Positions 7,490 to 18,000 of a stretch of DNA of 61,997 nucleotides are shown here, piece after piece. The stretch is from positions 1 through 61,997 of the IMG/VR virus record IMGVR_UViG_3300027848_000021; one strand, written 5' to 3'. Numbering within the stretch: position 1 is the first letter of the stretch; each line of letters begins with the position of its first letter. The position numbers were made by a program, and so were the translations under genes. The notes below the pieces were generated by a model that did no database searches, had not been told where the DNA came from, and was given only the letters and a program-made list of their open reading frames with translations. Origin of the DNA: a virus.

Positions 7490-8301
7490 TAGATGACCGT
7501 ATCCCCCATTATGACCCACGTATCGGTTGCTCGTTTAACCAGCGTGCCAGATGACCACTGTGCTCTTAACTTTAAACCTAATGAAGAGTTGATTGTTACT
7601 CCGGCTCCAGCCGTCACTGTTGTTTGACCGGCTCCCGTTTGTAAAATTGTGATATTTGTGCCAACAGAAAATGCTACGGAAGAATTTGGTGGCACTGTAA
7701 AAGTATTAGCCCCAGCAACGAGTATTTCTATCATCTTATCTCTGTCGGTCAACACCGCCGTATAACTGGCTACTTGAGCGTTAACAACGGCATCGGCTAT
7801 TTTATTTAGGTCAATCGCGGCTGACGCGTTGATGTCAGCATTGACAATTTTCCCTGCCGCTATCTCCACGACGCCCGCATTGGTGATTGTGACATCCCCA
7901 GAAACTGCTGTTGCTGTTGGGACACCGTCCGAGTTATGGAGCACAATTGTTGCCGCGGCGCCTGTGGCAAGTTTAGAGAGGGCAATCGCGGCTGACGCGT
8001 TGATGTCAGCATTGACAATTGCGCCGTCAACAATCTTTGCTGACGTTATAGTGCTGTCACCTACCGAAAACTGACTGGAGTCAATCCATGCGGCCCCATC
8101 GTAAAATTGGATTAAATTGGTGCTCTCCAAATAGCAAATACGGCCCTCCGAGAGGGTTGGTTCTCCGACTCCGCCGAAAGCCGCGTCACGAGCAGCAGCC
8201 GTTGCGAATACAGTAACAGCCTGGTCCATGAGATAGACATTGGTTTGTGCCGCGGTGAGGATTTCTCCCTGCACGAATAATTTTGTTCCGGCGCCAGCCA
8301 T
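7489..8301 (-). CDS. tail fibre-like protein
   Basis: A 270-residue protein. The N-terminal part has a typical phage fibre start with Y-D-G-A-A-W. The middle holds two copies of an I-V-N-A-D-I-N-A-S-A-A-I element (a beta-repeat common in fibre shafts), matched by an exact 38-base DNA repeat. The C-terminal part, with T-A-G-A-G-V-T-I-N-S and W-V-I-M-G-D, is like many phage fibre tips. An AAGGAG ribosome site precedes the ATG. It probably forms part of the host-contact fibre and lies next to the baseplate genes, as expected. Confidence 0.7.
   Translation of the reverse strand: MAGAGTKLFVQGEILTAAQTNVYLMDQAVTVFATAAARDAAFGGVGEPTLSEGRICYLESTNLIQFYDGAAWIDSSQFSVGDSTITSAKIVDGAIVNADINASAAIALSKLATGAAATIVLHNSDGVPTATAVSGDVTITNAGVVEIAAGKIVNADINASAAIDLNKIADAVVNAQVASYTAVLTDRDKMIEILVAGANTFTVPPNSSVAFSVGTNITILQTGAGQTTVTAGAGVTINSSLGLKLRAQWSSGTLVKRATDTWVIMGDTVI
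7812..8020 (-). repeat. exact 38-base direct repeat inside the fibre gene
   Basis: Bases 7812-7849 and 7983-8020 are identical, 171 bases apart and in frame (57 codons). They encode the repeated N-A-D-I-N-A-S-A-A-I element. The exact identity suggests recent duplication or gene conversion, and deletion by recombination between the copies would keep the frame. Confidence 0.8.
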
Positions 8302-8343
8302 CTTTATTTCTCCTTATCGGCGGTATCCAATATTAGCATTGCT

Positions 8344-9585
8344 TTACCCGAGCGGCATTTCGTCGAGTCGACCGAATCCGGAATCGCCAAGCGTAAAATA
8401 AAATGCGTCAACAGTTAAGTGATAAATTGTGTACCCTAATGGTCTCGCGGGCTCGACCGCGTTCAAGACTAGCTGGCTCTCTTCGCCGGCAATCGCGTCC
8501 GGGGTCTCGTTCGTTAGAGTGCGTACCAGTATTGACCATGTGTCGTTATTGTAATGCGGGGTAATCCCTACCACCTGCGTGCTCACCGCTCCATCGGTTG
8601 TAATTTTCAAAACCTGACGAACGGCATTATAGATGGATTTCCTTGTTCCGGCAGCGTAGCCGTAGAACGCGCCGTTTAATTGTGCATCTATAAACTCACG
8701 CTGGGTGCCAGCGTTTTCGAAGTGATTAGCACCCGTACCGTCGGTTAGGTTTCTGGCTAATCGTGCTCCCGTAAATTGGCTCAACCAATTCACATATTTC
8801 TCCCTAAGCACCCGCACATCTGTTAGCACGCTAAATTTGTCTTCATCGGGAAAATCATTTTTACCAACTAACTCCTTGACCTCATGACCTAGTAATTTTT
8901 TGTACTCTCGATGGGCCTCGTTTGCGGAGCTGAATAGGCAGTCTATGAAGCGATGGAATGGAGCTGTTGGGTAGGATTGTTGCGAATCGCGCTCCCAATA
9001 GAAATCAGGCATGAATTGTCGCGCTCCTGCAACAAATAAATTGTCGTAAAATCGCTGGTCGTCAATAAGATTCGGCAAAGTCATAAAGATATTTTGGCCG
9101 CCATGGTCAGTTATCTCTATATGTACTGTTGCCGTGTGATAGACGCCATCATCCGGGACTATCGTCGTATTCGAATGTACGGCGGCATATACTCCGCTTG
9201 CCGTTTCCGTCGTGTCGTGGTGGCCCCCTGCCGGTTGTCCGTCAATAGACAAAAGTGCATGACCCGTAAAAGGCTCAGTAGATTTCATCTTGCAATTAAA
9301 CGACAATACACGCCCATTGTCCGCTAGGACCAACGGAATTCCCGATAGCCCAATAGTCACGATGCCCGCACCAGATGGGGCTACTCTTAGCACGAATCGC
9401 GTATTAACCAGAAATTCCGTTGTTATAACGCTTGCCGTCGCACCGGTTACCACCCAGTTGGTGGTTACGTCGGCGAGTGCGATTGATGAACCCGAAACAG
9501 AACTCCCACCGGTAGTCGAGTTCGACACGCGCAAAACCGCGTACAGCCCGTCTGTGTCGGAAAGAATATTTACACTGGTCGCCAT
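8344..9585 (-). CDS. baseplate/tail protein I-like, with N-terminal beta domain
   Basis: A 413-residue protein directly downstream of baseplate J, where P2 gpI-like proteins usually lie. The C-terminal two thirds show an R-F-I-D-C-L-F... helical region and a Pro-Leu-Gly-Tyr end resembling tail protein I. The N-terminal 190 residues look like a beta-sandwich of carbohydrate-binding type with G-x-H and D-x-G turns, not normally present in gpI. Assignment rests on position plus weak sequence similarity. Confidence 0.6.
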   Translation of the reverse strand: MATSVNILSDTDGLYAVLRVSNSTTGGSSVSGSSIALADVTTNWVVTGATASVITTEFLVNTRFVLRVAPSGAGIVTIGLSGIPLVLADNGRVLSFNCKMKSTEPFTGHALLSIDGQPAGGHHDTTETASGVYAAVHSNTTIVPDDGVYHTATVHIEITDHGGQNIFMTLPNLIDDQRFYDNLFVAGARQFMPDFYWERDSQQSYPTAPFHRFIDCLFSSANEAHREYKKLLGHEVKELVGKNDFPDEDKFSVLTDVRVLREKYVNWLSQFTGARLARNLTDGTGANHFENAGTQREFIDAQLNGAFYGYAAGTRKSIYNAVRQVLKITTDGAVSTQVVGITPHYNNDTWSILVRTLTNETPDAIAGEESQLVLNAVEPARPLGYTIYHLTVDAFYFTLGDSGFGRLDEMPLG

Positions 9586-9586
9586 G

Positions 9587-11047
9587 TTAGTAAGTGATAT
9601 CTGTCGCGGTATACGTAAACGTAATGTCAGCAGTCGTCAAAATCGGCAAACTTCCCTTTGTGTGAAAGAGTAAATCGTTTCCCAATTTTGGCAGCCAGCC
9701 ATTGCCTGAAGAAGTCAGCACTAGGTTTTCTGTGTACACCACTCCGGGGATGCTCATTATCAATGTCGTTATTCGCGCAAGACGAATTCGGTCTTCCGAG
9801 TATGAATACTGTTTGGGGCTTAGAGTTTCAACCAGGGCTGATTCGATACTGGTCTGTAGACTTGTGGCATTGTATCTGTCGTCAATGATTATGTCGCCGG
9901 TAATCGTTAAGGTCAACAGGGTGGGATTCTTCACTGCGAATACTAAGCCAGCTACCGAAAAACCACTTATGTCATTAAATATTATAGTTTTTTGTGTAGC
10001 TGTTAAAAATGTATTCAGGCCATAGGCGAATACGGTCACGTAACCGGAAATCGGCTGACCGCCCGAGGCGGTTCCGGCGCACGCTGCGGAGGTAACGTTA
10101 GCGGCAACTTTGGTGTATGTTAATGTTGTCGTCAATGGAACTGCCACGATAGTGAATGTTCCGTTAAACGTTGCATCAACACCGGTGATAGTGACGACAT
10201 CACCAACAATAAACACATGGGCCGCAGAGGTCGTGAGGGTTGCCACGTCCGCTGTAAGGGCCTTGTTCGTAATCGTAATGGTTCTAGCGACGCTAATGTC
10301 GCCAAGGGTTTCATCTCCGTACGTTAAATCATAAGATTTAACACGGCTAACAGTATCTGCGTAATTTGAAAGAATATAGGCGTCAAGCTGGGAGGACGTA
10401 TTTATCGCGGAGCTGAGTGATTTTAGGTGTGTCGTGACGCGGGATAGATAGTCATGGTCTAAATCAGCCGCAATGCCGTTTGAGAAATTTGAATCTGCGG
10501 CGGTTAGTGCCGAATAAATAGTCAAGCCAGAACTCAAAATACTTAATTCTGTTGCGTCGGGGATTGTTGGAATGACTCCCGCAAATAAACAGGTAGCAGC
10601 AACGGTGCCGCTTGGATAGGGGTCTCCGGGCGCCGGGCCTACGATGGCGTCTATGACGAGAGCATCATTCGTTTCAAATACAAATTCTTGCAACTCGTCT
10701 TCGAATAGCACCGAATGGCCGAAAAGCGACCCTGATGGCACCGTCGTCCCTACGTAGCTATCTGCCGTAATGGTTATGTCAACTTCGGCGGGAATTGCGT
10801 CTTGTCGTGGAACTCCAAGAATCCCGGCGATACCCGCCATTAGGCGGTCCGGTAAACGATTTATTGCAGCAATATTTAATGCGCTGATATATGAGGCTGC
10901 CTGAAATATGGCATCTTCTGGCGTTCCTGTGCGCAAATTGAAATCGGGCATCGTTGTGCGCGCCGCCTCTATGGCATCGAGATAAATATCTCCAGGCTGA
11001 GAATTGAAAATTGATAAATCAATGTATTTGGAAAAATCTACTGGCAT
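9587..11047 (-). CDS. baseplate J protein
   Basis: A 486-residue baseplate J family protein (P2 gpJ / Mu gp47 type), which forms the wedge around the hub of a contractile tail. The N-terminus has F-N-L-R-T-G-T-P-E-D-A and L-P-D-R-L-M-A-G-I-A-G-I-L-G, the usual opening of the family. The middle has P-A-E-V-D-I-T-I followed by V-P-S-G-S. An inserted beta domain near residues 235-335 (T-I-T-N-K-A-L and V-A-N-V-T-S) resembles phage fibre-like decoration. The order wedge, J, I supports the call. Confidence 0.85.
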   Translation of the reverse strand: MPVDFSKYIDLSIFNSQPGDIYLDAIEAARTTMPDFNLRTGTPEDAIFQAASYISALNIAAINRLPDRLMAGIAGILGVPRQDAIPAEVDITITADSYVGTTVPSGSLFGHSVLFEDELQEFVFETNDALVIDAIVGPAPGDPYPSGTVAATCLFAGVIPTIPDATELSILSSGLTIYSALTAADSNFSNGIAADLDHDYLSRVTTHLKSLSSAINTSSQLDAYILSNYADTVSRVKSYDLTYGDETLGDISVARTITITNKALTADVATLTTSAAHVFIVGDVVTITGVDATFNGTFTIVAVPLTTTLTYTKVAANVTSAACAGTASGGQPISGYVTVFAYGLNTFLTATQKTIIFNDISGFSVAGLVFAVKNPTLLTLTITGDIIIDDRYNATSLQTSIESALVETLSPKQYSYSEDRIRLARITTLIMSIPGVVYTENLVLTSSGNGWLPKLGNDLLFHTKGSLPILTTADITFTYTATDITY

Positions 11048-11049
11048 GA

Positions 11050-11352
11050 CTATGAGGCCTTTCGTCTAAATTCGAAAGAAACGTTGACATTTCCATTACT
11101 CTCATCAAACTCGCTGTTAACGGAAATAATCTCAACTTCTGGAACAAATTTTGCGGCAGTAAGAACAAAAAGGCTTTTATCAATCCCAATAAAGCTCGGG
11201 TCAAAGGCGCCAAAACGTGGAGAAAATGGGTGGGTCTGCGGTTCGGTAAGTATCGCGATACTCAGTAGTTGGGTGTAATAATCGTGTGAACCATCAATGA
11301 GTTTAGCAAATCCGTTTTTGCCAAAACTAATTGGGAATTTAATCATGTCCAT
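11050..11352 (-). CDS. gpW/gp25-like baseplate wedge protein
   Basis: A 100-residue protein matching the GPW/gp25 family: I-K-F-P near the start, S-I-A-I-L-T-E-P-Q-T-H-P-F-S-P-R-F-G in the middle, and V-S-F-E-F-R-R at the end. Family members are baseplate wedge components with lysozyme-like ancestry but no enzymatic role in most phages. It lies between the spike and baseplate J. Confidence 0.85.
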   Translation of the reverse strand: MDMIKFPISFGKNGFAKLIDGSHDYYTQLLSIAILTEPQTHPFSPRFGAFDPSFIGIDKSLFVLTAAKFVPEVEIISVNSEFDESNGNVNVSFEFRRKAS

Positions 11353-11353
11353 G

Positions 11354-11713
11354 TTATGGTCCCTCCAGTGCTGTCACGCGAAGGTCAAGTGCCGCAAGGG
11401 CCGCCGTAAGGGCGGCTACTGTTACGGCGGAGGCGAATATGTCTGCTTTTAGTGTTGTTGGCCCGAAAGCAACAATACGTAATGCTGATTCATCTGTAAA
11501 TGTGCATTGAAGAATGTCGCCTATGGACACCTTGTTTAGGGGGGTCGTCCCGAGCGGTAGAACCCGGCCGTACGACGTACCAAGAACGCCAATTTTGATT
11601 GTTGCCAGCCCGGAAGAATTGACGGCGGTAACAGTGCCATTGTAGAACTCTCCGACACGCAGGGGCGCGGAAGCAGCCTTGTCGCGGTCGATTGTGCTTG
11701 GTTGGGGTCTCAT
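11354..11713 (-). CDS. short baseplate spike (gpV/gp5 OB-fold) protein
   Basis: A 119-residue protein with an OB-fold-like beta pattern: V-G-E-F-Y-N-G-T-V-T-A-V, then V-L-P-L-G, then G-D-I-L-Q-C-T-F. It ends in a C-terminal alanine-rich helix that could trimerise. Placement between the hub and the gp25-like wedge fits a minimal tail spike lacking the usual long beta-helical needle. Function by position and fold pattern only. Confidence 0.6.
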   Translation of the reverse strand: MRPQPSTIDRDKAASAPLRVGEFYNGTVTAVNSSGLATIKIGVLGTSYGRVLPLGTTPLNKVSIGDILQCTFTDESALRIVAFGPTTLKADIFASAVTVAALTAALAALDLRVTALEGP

Positions 11714-11798
11714 TTGTGTCCTCGTTGATATCTTAATTTACCAGCATAGTTTATATTACATATCGAAATGCCCCGTGCGTCAAGTGATATGTAACTAA
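11714..11798 (-). promoter_or_regulatory. possible promoter upstream of the spike gene
   Basis: This 85-base gap on the minus strand contains TTGACG followed, about 19 bases on, by TAATAT. The spacing is slightly long for a sigma-70 type promoter. The sequence TTGACGCACGGGG also partly resembles the shared late box. Weak evidence only. Confidence 0.25.
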
Positions 11799-13451
11799 TC
11801 ATGTCAAACCTGCCGTGTTCGGATATACGCTAGTGTTGATGTTGAGGGCTGGAAATCGCATTGTCAAAATCAATCGTTGTTGCTGGGATATTAAACCAGC
11901 ATATAGTTTGGCTTGGTCCGGGTCGGATATTTTGCCTAGATGAAGACCGTCGGCGAGATACTTGGAAACTACTTGGGCGCTAGTTTTTTGCACTGCCACT
12001 CCGCTTTCCGTCCATATCGTTGCGAGCACCACCGCGGTGTTGGTGGCCTCCCACGCTCCGGAATTTATGGTGAGATTTACTCGTTGGTATACCGTGATGG
12101 AGTACGTGGTTTTCGGCTTCAGGGTCGTAGCGTCCCATAAAACCGGCCGTGAATACAGGGGAATATTCCCCACCGTCGTCACGAATGGCGATTTCAACCT
12201 GGGATAACTGTATTCGTCGAGTAGTGTCGGGAGCGGGATAATCCGTCCGTCTATTGGTGGAGGTATGGGTCCCCCGTTAATTCTTGCGGACCTGATTACC
12301 TTGAGGTCATTAATGGAGTCGCCCGTTTGGACAAATGTTCCACCGATTCGCAGGGTCGGAGGGAATTCTTTTTCCCCACGCGCTGGCTTTCTAAATCTTA
12401 CCGTCACGGGGTCCGGTGTCCTGTCCGTGAAACTAACGGACTCAATCAAATAGTAACCATTTAAATTCGGGACATCGCCAATATATGCCGTCATGCCCGG
12501 CCTGATTTGGGTAGCGTTCGTTCTGTCTAGAAGCATTGTCCCGTCACCATAAAATGGGTCGTTATCGGACAGGTTTATTGTCGGCCACTGAAGCGGGAAA
12601 AAATATCCCGGGGTACCTTTTGTAACCGTAGGGTATTGTAGCGGGATATATTTCCACGTTTCGATTCGTTTCTTTTTGGTTTTTTTGTCTGTAACAATTC
12701 TTTCTTCTGTATCCGCGCCCCATTTGTGAAGAATATACTTTTCAGATGCAAAGATTAAATACCCGTCTACTTCAAAAACAACAAATTTGGCATCTCCCGC
12801 TAATTTGCCAATTACTTCCCAGAGAGACTCGGCCTGTTTGTCTCCGCCAGCCTTTGTTATATTCTGTTTTTTTGATGTTTGCTGTCCCCAGAATTTAAGT
12901 CCATATTTTAGTGCCGCCCGCTTGACAAATTCAGTCCCCGTTCCAGTAATCTTTGATGGAGTTCTGTCTCGCTTCATTTGTTGAATAGCTTTGGAATAAC
13001 ATCTTACCGACCACTGTGGACTACCACCGCCCCCCTGCGATATATCAACGCTTGCGATTTCAAATAATTGTGTTTGCTTGGTCGCAGCGTAACCCTTATT
13101 GGGGCCAGTATTCGCTATTGTTCCAAGTGTCTGAGTTTCATATATTACGTCACGACCGATTACGAAATAATTATTAGTTGCATACGCCAATTCTTGTGCA
13201 AATTGGCCTTCAGGCCGCGAGTATCTAGTGTAATCGGTGGTTGCCGACTCCAGTACGTCGAAACTCAACTGCGATGATTCCGACATTTGATAATCAATTT
13301 GAACATTAATAATGGATTCATTGATGTTCGATATTTGATTAGTATCTAGATTCGCGATAAATATTTGACCGGCCCAATTTCGGGTTGACAAATTTCCTTC
13401 CGCAAGCGGAAATCGCGTAGACGGCCCTACATCGCTCAATAGTTCCATCAC
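11799..13451 (-). CDS. baseplate hub protein (gpD/gp27-like)
   Basis: A 550-residue protein consistent with a contractile-tail hub. The first half has Y-Q-M-S-E-S-S-Q-L-S-F-D-V and repeated beta strands, then W-S-V-R-C-Y-S-K-A-I. Later come W-E-V-I-G-K-L-A and I-R-P-G-M, as in phage late control D proteins. The C-terminal 150 residues are an added Thr/Ser/Pro-containing beta domain. The position just after the tape measure and minor tail genes and before the spike is typical. Confidence 0.7.
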   Translation of the reverse strand: MMELLSDVGPSTRFPLAEGNLSTRNWAGQIFIANLDTNQISNINESIINVQIDYQMSESSQLSFDVLESATTDYTRYSRPEGQFAQELAYATNNYFVIGRDVIYETQTLGTIANTGPNKGYAATKQTQLFEIASVDISQGGGGSPQWSVRCYSKAIQQMKRDRTPSKITGTGTEFVKRAALKYGLKFWGQQTSKKQNITKAGGDKQAESLWEVIGKLAGDAKFVVFEVDGYLIFASEKYILHKWGADTEERIVTDKKTKKKRIETWKYIPLQYPTVTKGTPGYFFPLQWPTINLSDNDPFYGDGTMLLDRTNATQIRPGMTAYIGDVPNLNGYYLIESVSFTDRTPDPVTVRFRKPARGEKEFPPTLRIGGTFVQTGDSINDLKVIRSARINGGPIPPPIDGRIIPLPTLLDEYSYPRLKSPFVTTVGNIPLYSRPVLWDATTLKPKTTYSITVYQRVNLTINSGAWEATNTAVVLATIWTESGVAVQKTSAQVVSKYLADGLHLGKISDPDQAKLYAGLISQQQRLILTMRFPALNINTSVYPNTAGLT

Positions 13452-15007
13452 TATCCCACCACCTTGGACACATTCCCAAGAACCTCATTCGACATTAATC
13501 TGTACGTCTCGCCAAAGGTTAAGTCATTCCGAGGTACGTTCGTGGCATTTTTGCCAACTGGAATCAACCTGGGCATGTCCAGTAGGTTAATCAACTCAAG
13601 CGGCAATTCCTGTAACGTAATATTCACGGTTGCCCTATTGAGCTCGCCGCCCGCCGCCCTGTATATTTCTGCTATTGAAAAATCGTTGATGGCGAATTCA
13701 ATGCCGCGTACCTTCTCGCCTGGGATAATCGGAAAACGTAATTGATTTGTGACTATGTCGTCGAAGCCAAATAACATAACAGGAAATGGCCGTACTGCCA
13801 TTCTGCGCAAATTTAGTAATTGTTCTCTTATGTCTATCGTTATAGACTCACTCTGCGCGGTAGTATCAAAACCGCTCATCATGTATGCGCCGTCCTTAAT
13901 TCTAGTTACGACCGTAAATTGAAAAGCAACTTTTATTAATTTATAATTTTTCCAATCTATCAGCGGGACCTGACCAACTCTGGGTATTTCCGTCCACTCC
14001 GAACCGATATTATCGTACGTTAACTTGGGCATAATATCAAATTCATGAACAGCCCTAATAAATCCGGCGTCCGATGGTGTCGAGTACATTTGCACAATAG
14101 CGGCCTTCTCGCCGACTTCCCTTACGGCCCTGCCCCCATAGCCAAAATTGCCCCTTACGCGGACATTGGCTTTGATGCTGCCGGCACCGACGCCGCCCGG
14201 CGCCCCTTGTGGGCGTTTTGTTATTCCCGCCGCCCCCGGTCCCGGTATCGCGTTGGTGCCGAGCGCGCCCAACGCGATTGCCGCCATCGCTTGCGGCCTT
14301 GGCATTCCGGACATCATTAATGCAAGTATTCGGCCTTCCATTAATGGAGACATAGCGGGGTCGTTAATAAACTGTTCGGTCTTTGCATCTCGATGGTGCG
14401 GGTAAAATCGGCCGTAACCGCCGTTCGTACTCGGGTGCCACCAATAAAGAACAACGTCTTGAGTGATTGCATCTTTTTCTGCCGAAAGCTTTATCCAGAC
14501 GACCAAATTATTATAACAATATGGATTTTTTATACTTACACCCCACCCCAGCCCCCTGCCGATATTCGACCATAAAATTGTGTTATCGGTAGCAACGTAT
14601 GTTTCTCCGTTATAAATTTTATGTATGCCCTTTGTTGGCGAATCCGTAATGCATTTGGTATGTGGGTCCGATATAAAATCGTTAGCCGTCAGCACCAAGG
14701 ATGTATCTCTATTTGGGGTCGGTTGACTGAGGGACGCTTGAAATTCGGCATTTGTTTCATATTTCTCATACGACGTACGAGGTCGCCAATATAGTTGGGG
14801 CGGGGACACTTCGGCCCAGGCGTTTGGGTCGTACTCATTCGGGCTCAAATTGGCAACTAATCTGTTGGTACATCTGTAGTGGCGGAATAGAGGAAATCCC
14901 CTATATGCGTTTACCTTGATAATCAGGCCTACCATCAACGTCGGCGACGATGACGTACGGTGGCCGGTTGCAAAATACCGTAATTCGTTTAGGTAGTGAT
15001 GATTCAT
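13451..15007 (-). CDS. minor tail protein
   Basis: A 518-residue protein of unclear family located between the tape measure and the hub, where many contractile phages carry a LysM or cysteine-protease adaptor; neither motif is visible. The region near residues 240-280 is Gly/Ala-rich and flexible. A region near residue 370 has I-T-I-D-I-R-E-Q-L-L-N-L-R-R. The C-terminal part, with G-K-N-A-T-N-V-P-R-N-D-L and ending in V-S-K-V-V-G, is alpha/beta. It overlaps the tape measure by ATGA. Probably a tail-tip or baseplate adaptor. Confidence 0.55.
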   Translation of the reverse strand: MNHHYLNELRYFATGHRTSSSPTLMVGLIIKVNAYRGFPLFRHYRCTNRLVANLSPNEYDPNAWAEVSPPQLYWRPRTSYEKYETNAEFQASLSQPTPNRDTSLVLTANDFISDPHTKCITDSPTKGIHKIYNGETYVATDNTILWSNIGRGLGWGVSIKNPYCYNNLVVWIKLSAEKDAITQDVVLYWWHPSTNGGYGRFYPHHRDAKTEQFINDPAMSPLMEGRILALMMSGMPRPQAMAAIALGALGTNAIPGPGAAGITKRPQGAPGGVGAGSIKANVRVRGNFGYGGRAVREVGEKAAIVQMYSTPSDAGFIRAVHEFDIMPKLTYDNIGSEWTEIPRVGQVPLIDWKNYKLIKVAFQFTVVTRIKDGAYMMSGFDTTAQSESITIDIREQLLNLRRMAVRPFPVMLFGFDDIVTNQLRFPIIPGEKVRGIEFAINDFSIAEIYRAAGGELNRATVNITLQELPLELINLLDMPRLIPVGKNATNVPRNDLTFGETYRLMSNEVLGNVSKVVG

Positions 15008-18000
15008 GAACGCTCCCTACTGTTCCGTTCCTTGTCGTTAATTTTTTGCATTACGAGATTTGCCAATTGATTTTCGTTCATGCCTTGCGACGGATAAACA
15101 TTTAGCGTCGTTGCATATGTGTCTCCGCCCGACGTAGCGCTAGCCGCCCGACCCGAACCACGCATTGATGGAACGGCCGTATCGCCCACTCCACCCATAC
15201 CCGGACCCGGTACGACATGCAGGTGGCGATTAGCGGCACCGCCATGGAATTCGGCGAACCCGCCATTAGCGCGCGCCATGACGGCATACTGACCAAGATT
15301 TTGACCAACAAGGTCAATCGCTCGACCTGTTACGTGGTCGGAGTTACCTGAGCCGAGATTCGTCGTACGGTAACCAGACGTCACCGTGCGCGTTCCCGTA
15401 AGTTGGCTATTCATCGCCTGATGTCTGGCTAATGTTTGGGAGATTCGTGATGATGTTGTATCGCCGATACCGGAGCCACGGGGGGTCGATGTGTCGTCGG
15501 CCCAAACTGGCTTTTCGTTCCACCAACTTGGAGCCGCGCTCTTCGGGGTATTCGAAAAGAATTCGTCTGTATGGGTCTTATAAGTGTTCACGGCATCGAC
15601 GAAGTCCTTTCCGGCGCCCTCCATTTGGTCCGCGACAGCGTCTAATGCGTCTGTCGGTATCTTCTCGCCTATCAGACTAATGAGCCCGCCTTCGCCCAGG
15701 GTCTGGTTTAGCAAACTCACACCACCGATTCCCTCTTTCCCCTTGGCGGCGCTCTTGTCGAGACTAAGTTTACCGCCCTGCAAATCGCTCAAAAACTTTT
15801 CGAGCTCTGCGGGGTTCATTTGTTTCATCGCGGTTCTTATGTCGTCTGCCTTAAAGGACAAATTGCTTTCTGCACCCAGGGCCTGATATTGGGCAACCCC
15901 AACGTCCATGAGACCTTTTAGCTGCTGTTCTTCTACTTTTATCTGTAGGTCGGTGCGGAATGCTTTCTCCATGCCCTGAAGTGACCCCTCCTCTGTGAAC
16001 GCGGTGCCGCCAACCCCCGTAGTTTTCTGCTGGGCGAAATACGCCGCGACCGCGTCTCCGCCGGTAAGGGCAAGGTTGTCTGCTGCGTTGTCTCTTTGAA
16101 AAGCCAACATATCCCTATTGGTCATGGTGTTGGCTTGAAATTTGTTCCTAATCGCCACCGCCTTCTCATCCACGGCAAAAGTCGTATCTATTTTTTTTAT
16201 CTCCGCATCGAATAGTGATGTCGGGTCGAGGAGGGCATTTTGGTTGGCCATGCGCATTTCATCGGCCGACTTGAGCACGTTCAGCTTTAACTGCGTAACC
16301 ATGTCATCGAACTTTATGGTTGCATCGTAAAGGTTCACGCCCAAATTCTTGGCGAGCTGTTCTAGCTGCGGAGCGCTCTTGCCGCTCATCTTTCCTAGCA
16401 TCTCTATTCGCTTTTCATTAACACCGTCTATCTCTGTGAAGGCATCAATGGACGCCTTGGCCTTAGTGATAATCGCATCTATTGAACTACCTTCGCCCTC
16501 TAGTAAGTCCCTGCGCTGGTCCTTGGTCAAGGCCTGTTCGTCGGCTATGCGATTAAGAAGTTTTCGTCGACCCGTCTGTCGGGCGCTTGTGGCCTCGGCG
16601 TTATTCGCATTTGTGCTCATGCTCTTGGTGGCCTCTGCCTCCGCCACGAGGCCCATCGTTTTATCTCTAAATGTTTTGCCAACGTCCAGTAGCGAACCCC
16701 TCATCCCCGAAGTATTCTTCCCTTCGGCTAGAGCCCTTTGGCCCATATCGAACGTCGTATATGCGTTCGACATTATGCCCGTCAGCACGCCGGTAAGCGC
16801 GCTACCGATTGCTGCTTTGGCTAATTTTGCGCGTTCTTTAATGCCGTTAACTCCACCCATAATTGCGCCTGCAATTAAACCAAGAGCGCCACCTATCGCC
16901 GCTGCCGCGGGGGTGCCTCCAAGTTTCATTCCCAATGCCGCTCCACCTGCTGCGCCCGCAAGCGCGCCCGACCCTGCGGATTTTGCCTTCATTGCGCCGC
17001 CGAGTCCAGCAACGGCAATACCCAACATTGGGTCCACCTGTGATACGACGCCACCAAGGGCCATCGCCCCGCGCATTTCTTCCGGACCGTATTGCGACAT
17101 CGCCGCCAACCCCATACCGGCACCCATCCTGGCGCCCACGCTATTTTTCATGGTGTTATTAGCAAAATTTCCTGTTTTTGAAAAGTTTCGGTTATAACGC
17201 ATTGTTGCGCGCCTGTAATCCCTCCTTTGACGCTTATTTAAACTTGAGCCCCCTGGGCCCGTCCCGAATTCAGTTCGCTTTGGTGCGCCGCCACCAAAGC
17301 CAGCAACTTCGGCCATAGTCATTCGCTGCCTGGTGCCGTCACTCATGGTCTTCATCAACGATGGGTGCAGCGCGTCGCCGCCGCCGCCCCTCCAGCCCGG
17401 CCTCGATGTGGCGACACCCTGCGGCGAATACGGAGACGATGGTGCCGGTGTTCTCGGCCACGGAGATGATGGTGCCGGTGTTCTCGGCCACGGAGATGAT
17501 GGTGCCGGTGTTCTCGGCCACGGAGATGATGGTGCCGGTGTTCTCGGCCACGGAGATGATGGTGCTATTGCCGCCGGGGGCAGGGTTGTAAAATGGCCTC
17601 TTGCATTTCGCCCAACCGTCGGTTGCGTGTATCCAGGTCTCAGTCCGGCGCCGAGGGGAGAGGTTGCGCCAGAGCTCAATCTGTTAGCAGCGGCAGTGCC
17701 TGGGGCGACGCCGGGTCCGCCAAGATTTACGCTATTGGCCGTGACGTTCATGACTTGCGTGTTCGTCCCTCCGCCAGGAAGAAAGCTACCCTTGGTCGCT
17801 CCCATTTTGGAACCGACGTTGCGCATCAACATCAGTGGGAATAGGCTGCCCATCATTCCGCCACCAGCGAATTTAGTCATCATCCCAGTCAGTAGCCTGA
17901 AAACACTCGTTAGGCCTTCGACCAAATTATTAACAAGTGGAAGAATATCGAAAAAAGCTGATTTCATTTTTTGAGCGAATACGCTTACGGCATTTATTAA

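Noticed and set aside
7812-8020. Direct repeats as an attachment site
   Set aside because: The 38-base repeats are in frame inside a fibre gene and encode a protein repeat; no integrase is seen.
16349-17197. Long plus-strand open frame of 282 codons
   Set aside because: It is antisense to the tape measure gene, has low-complexity Ala/Pro/Ser composition and no ribosome site.
17431-17564. Possible CRISPR array
   Set aside because: Repeats are contiguous with no unique spacers and encode a ten-residue protein repeat in the tape measure gene.
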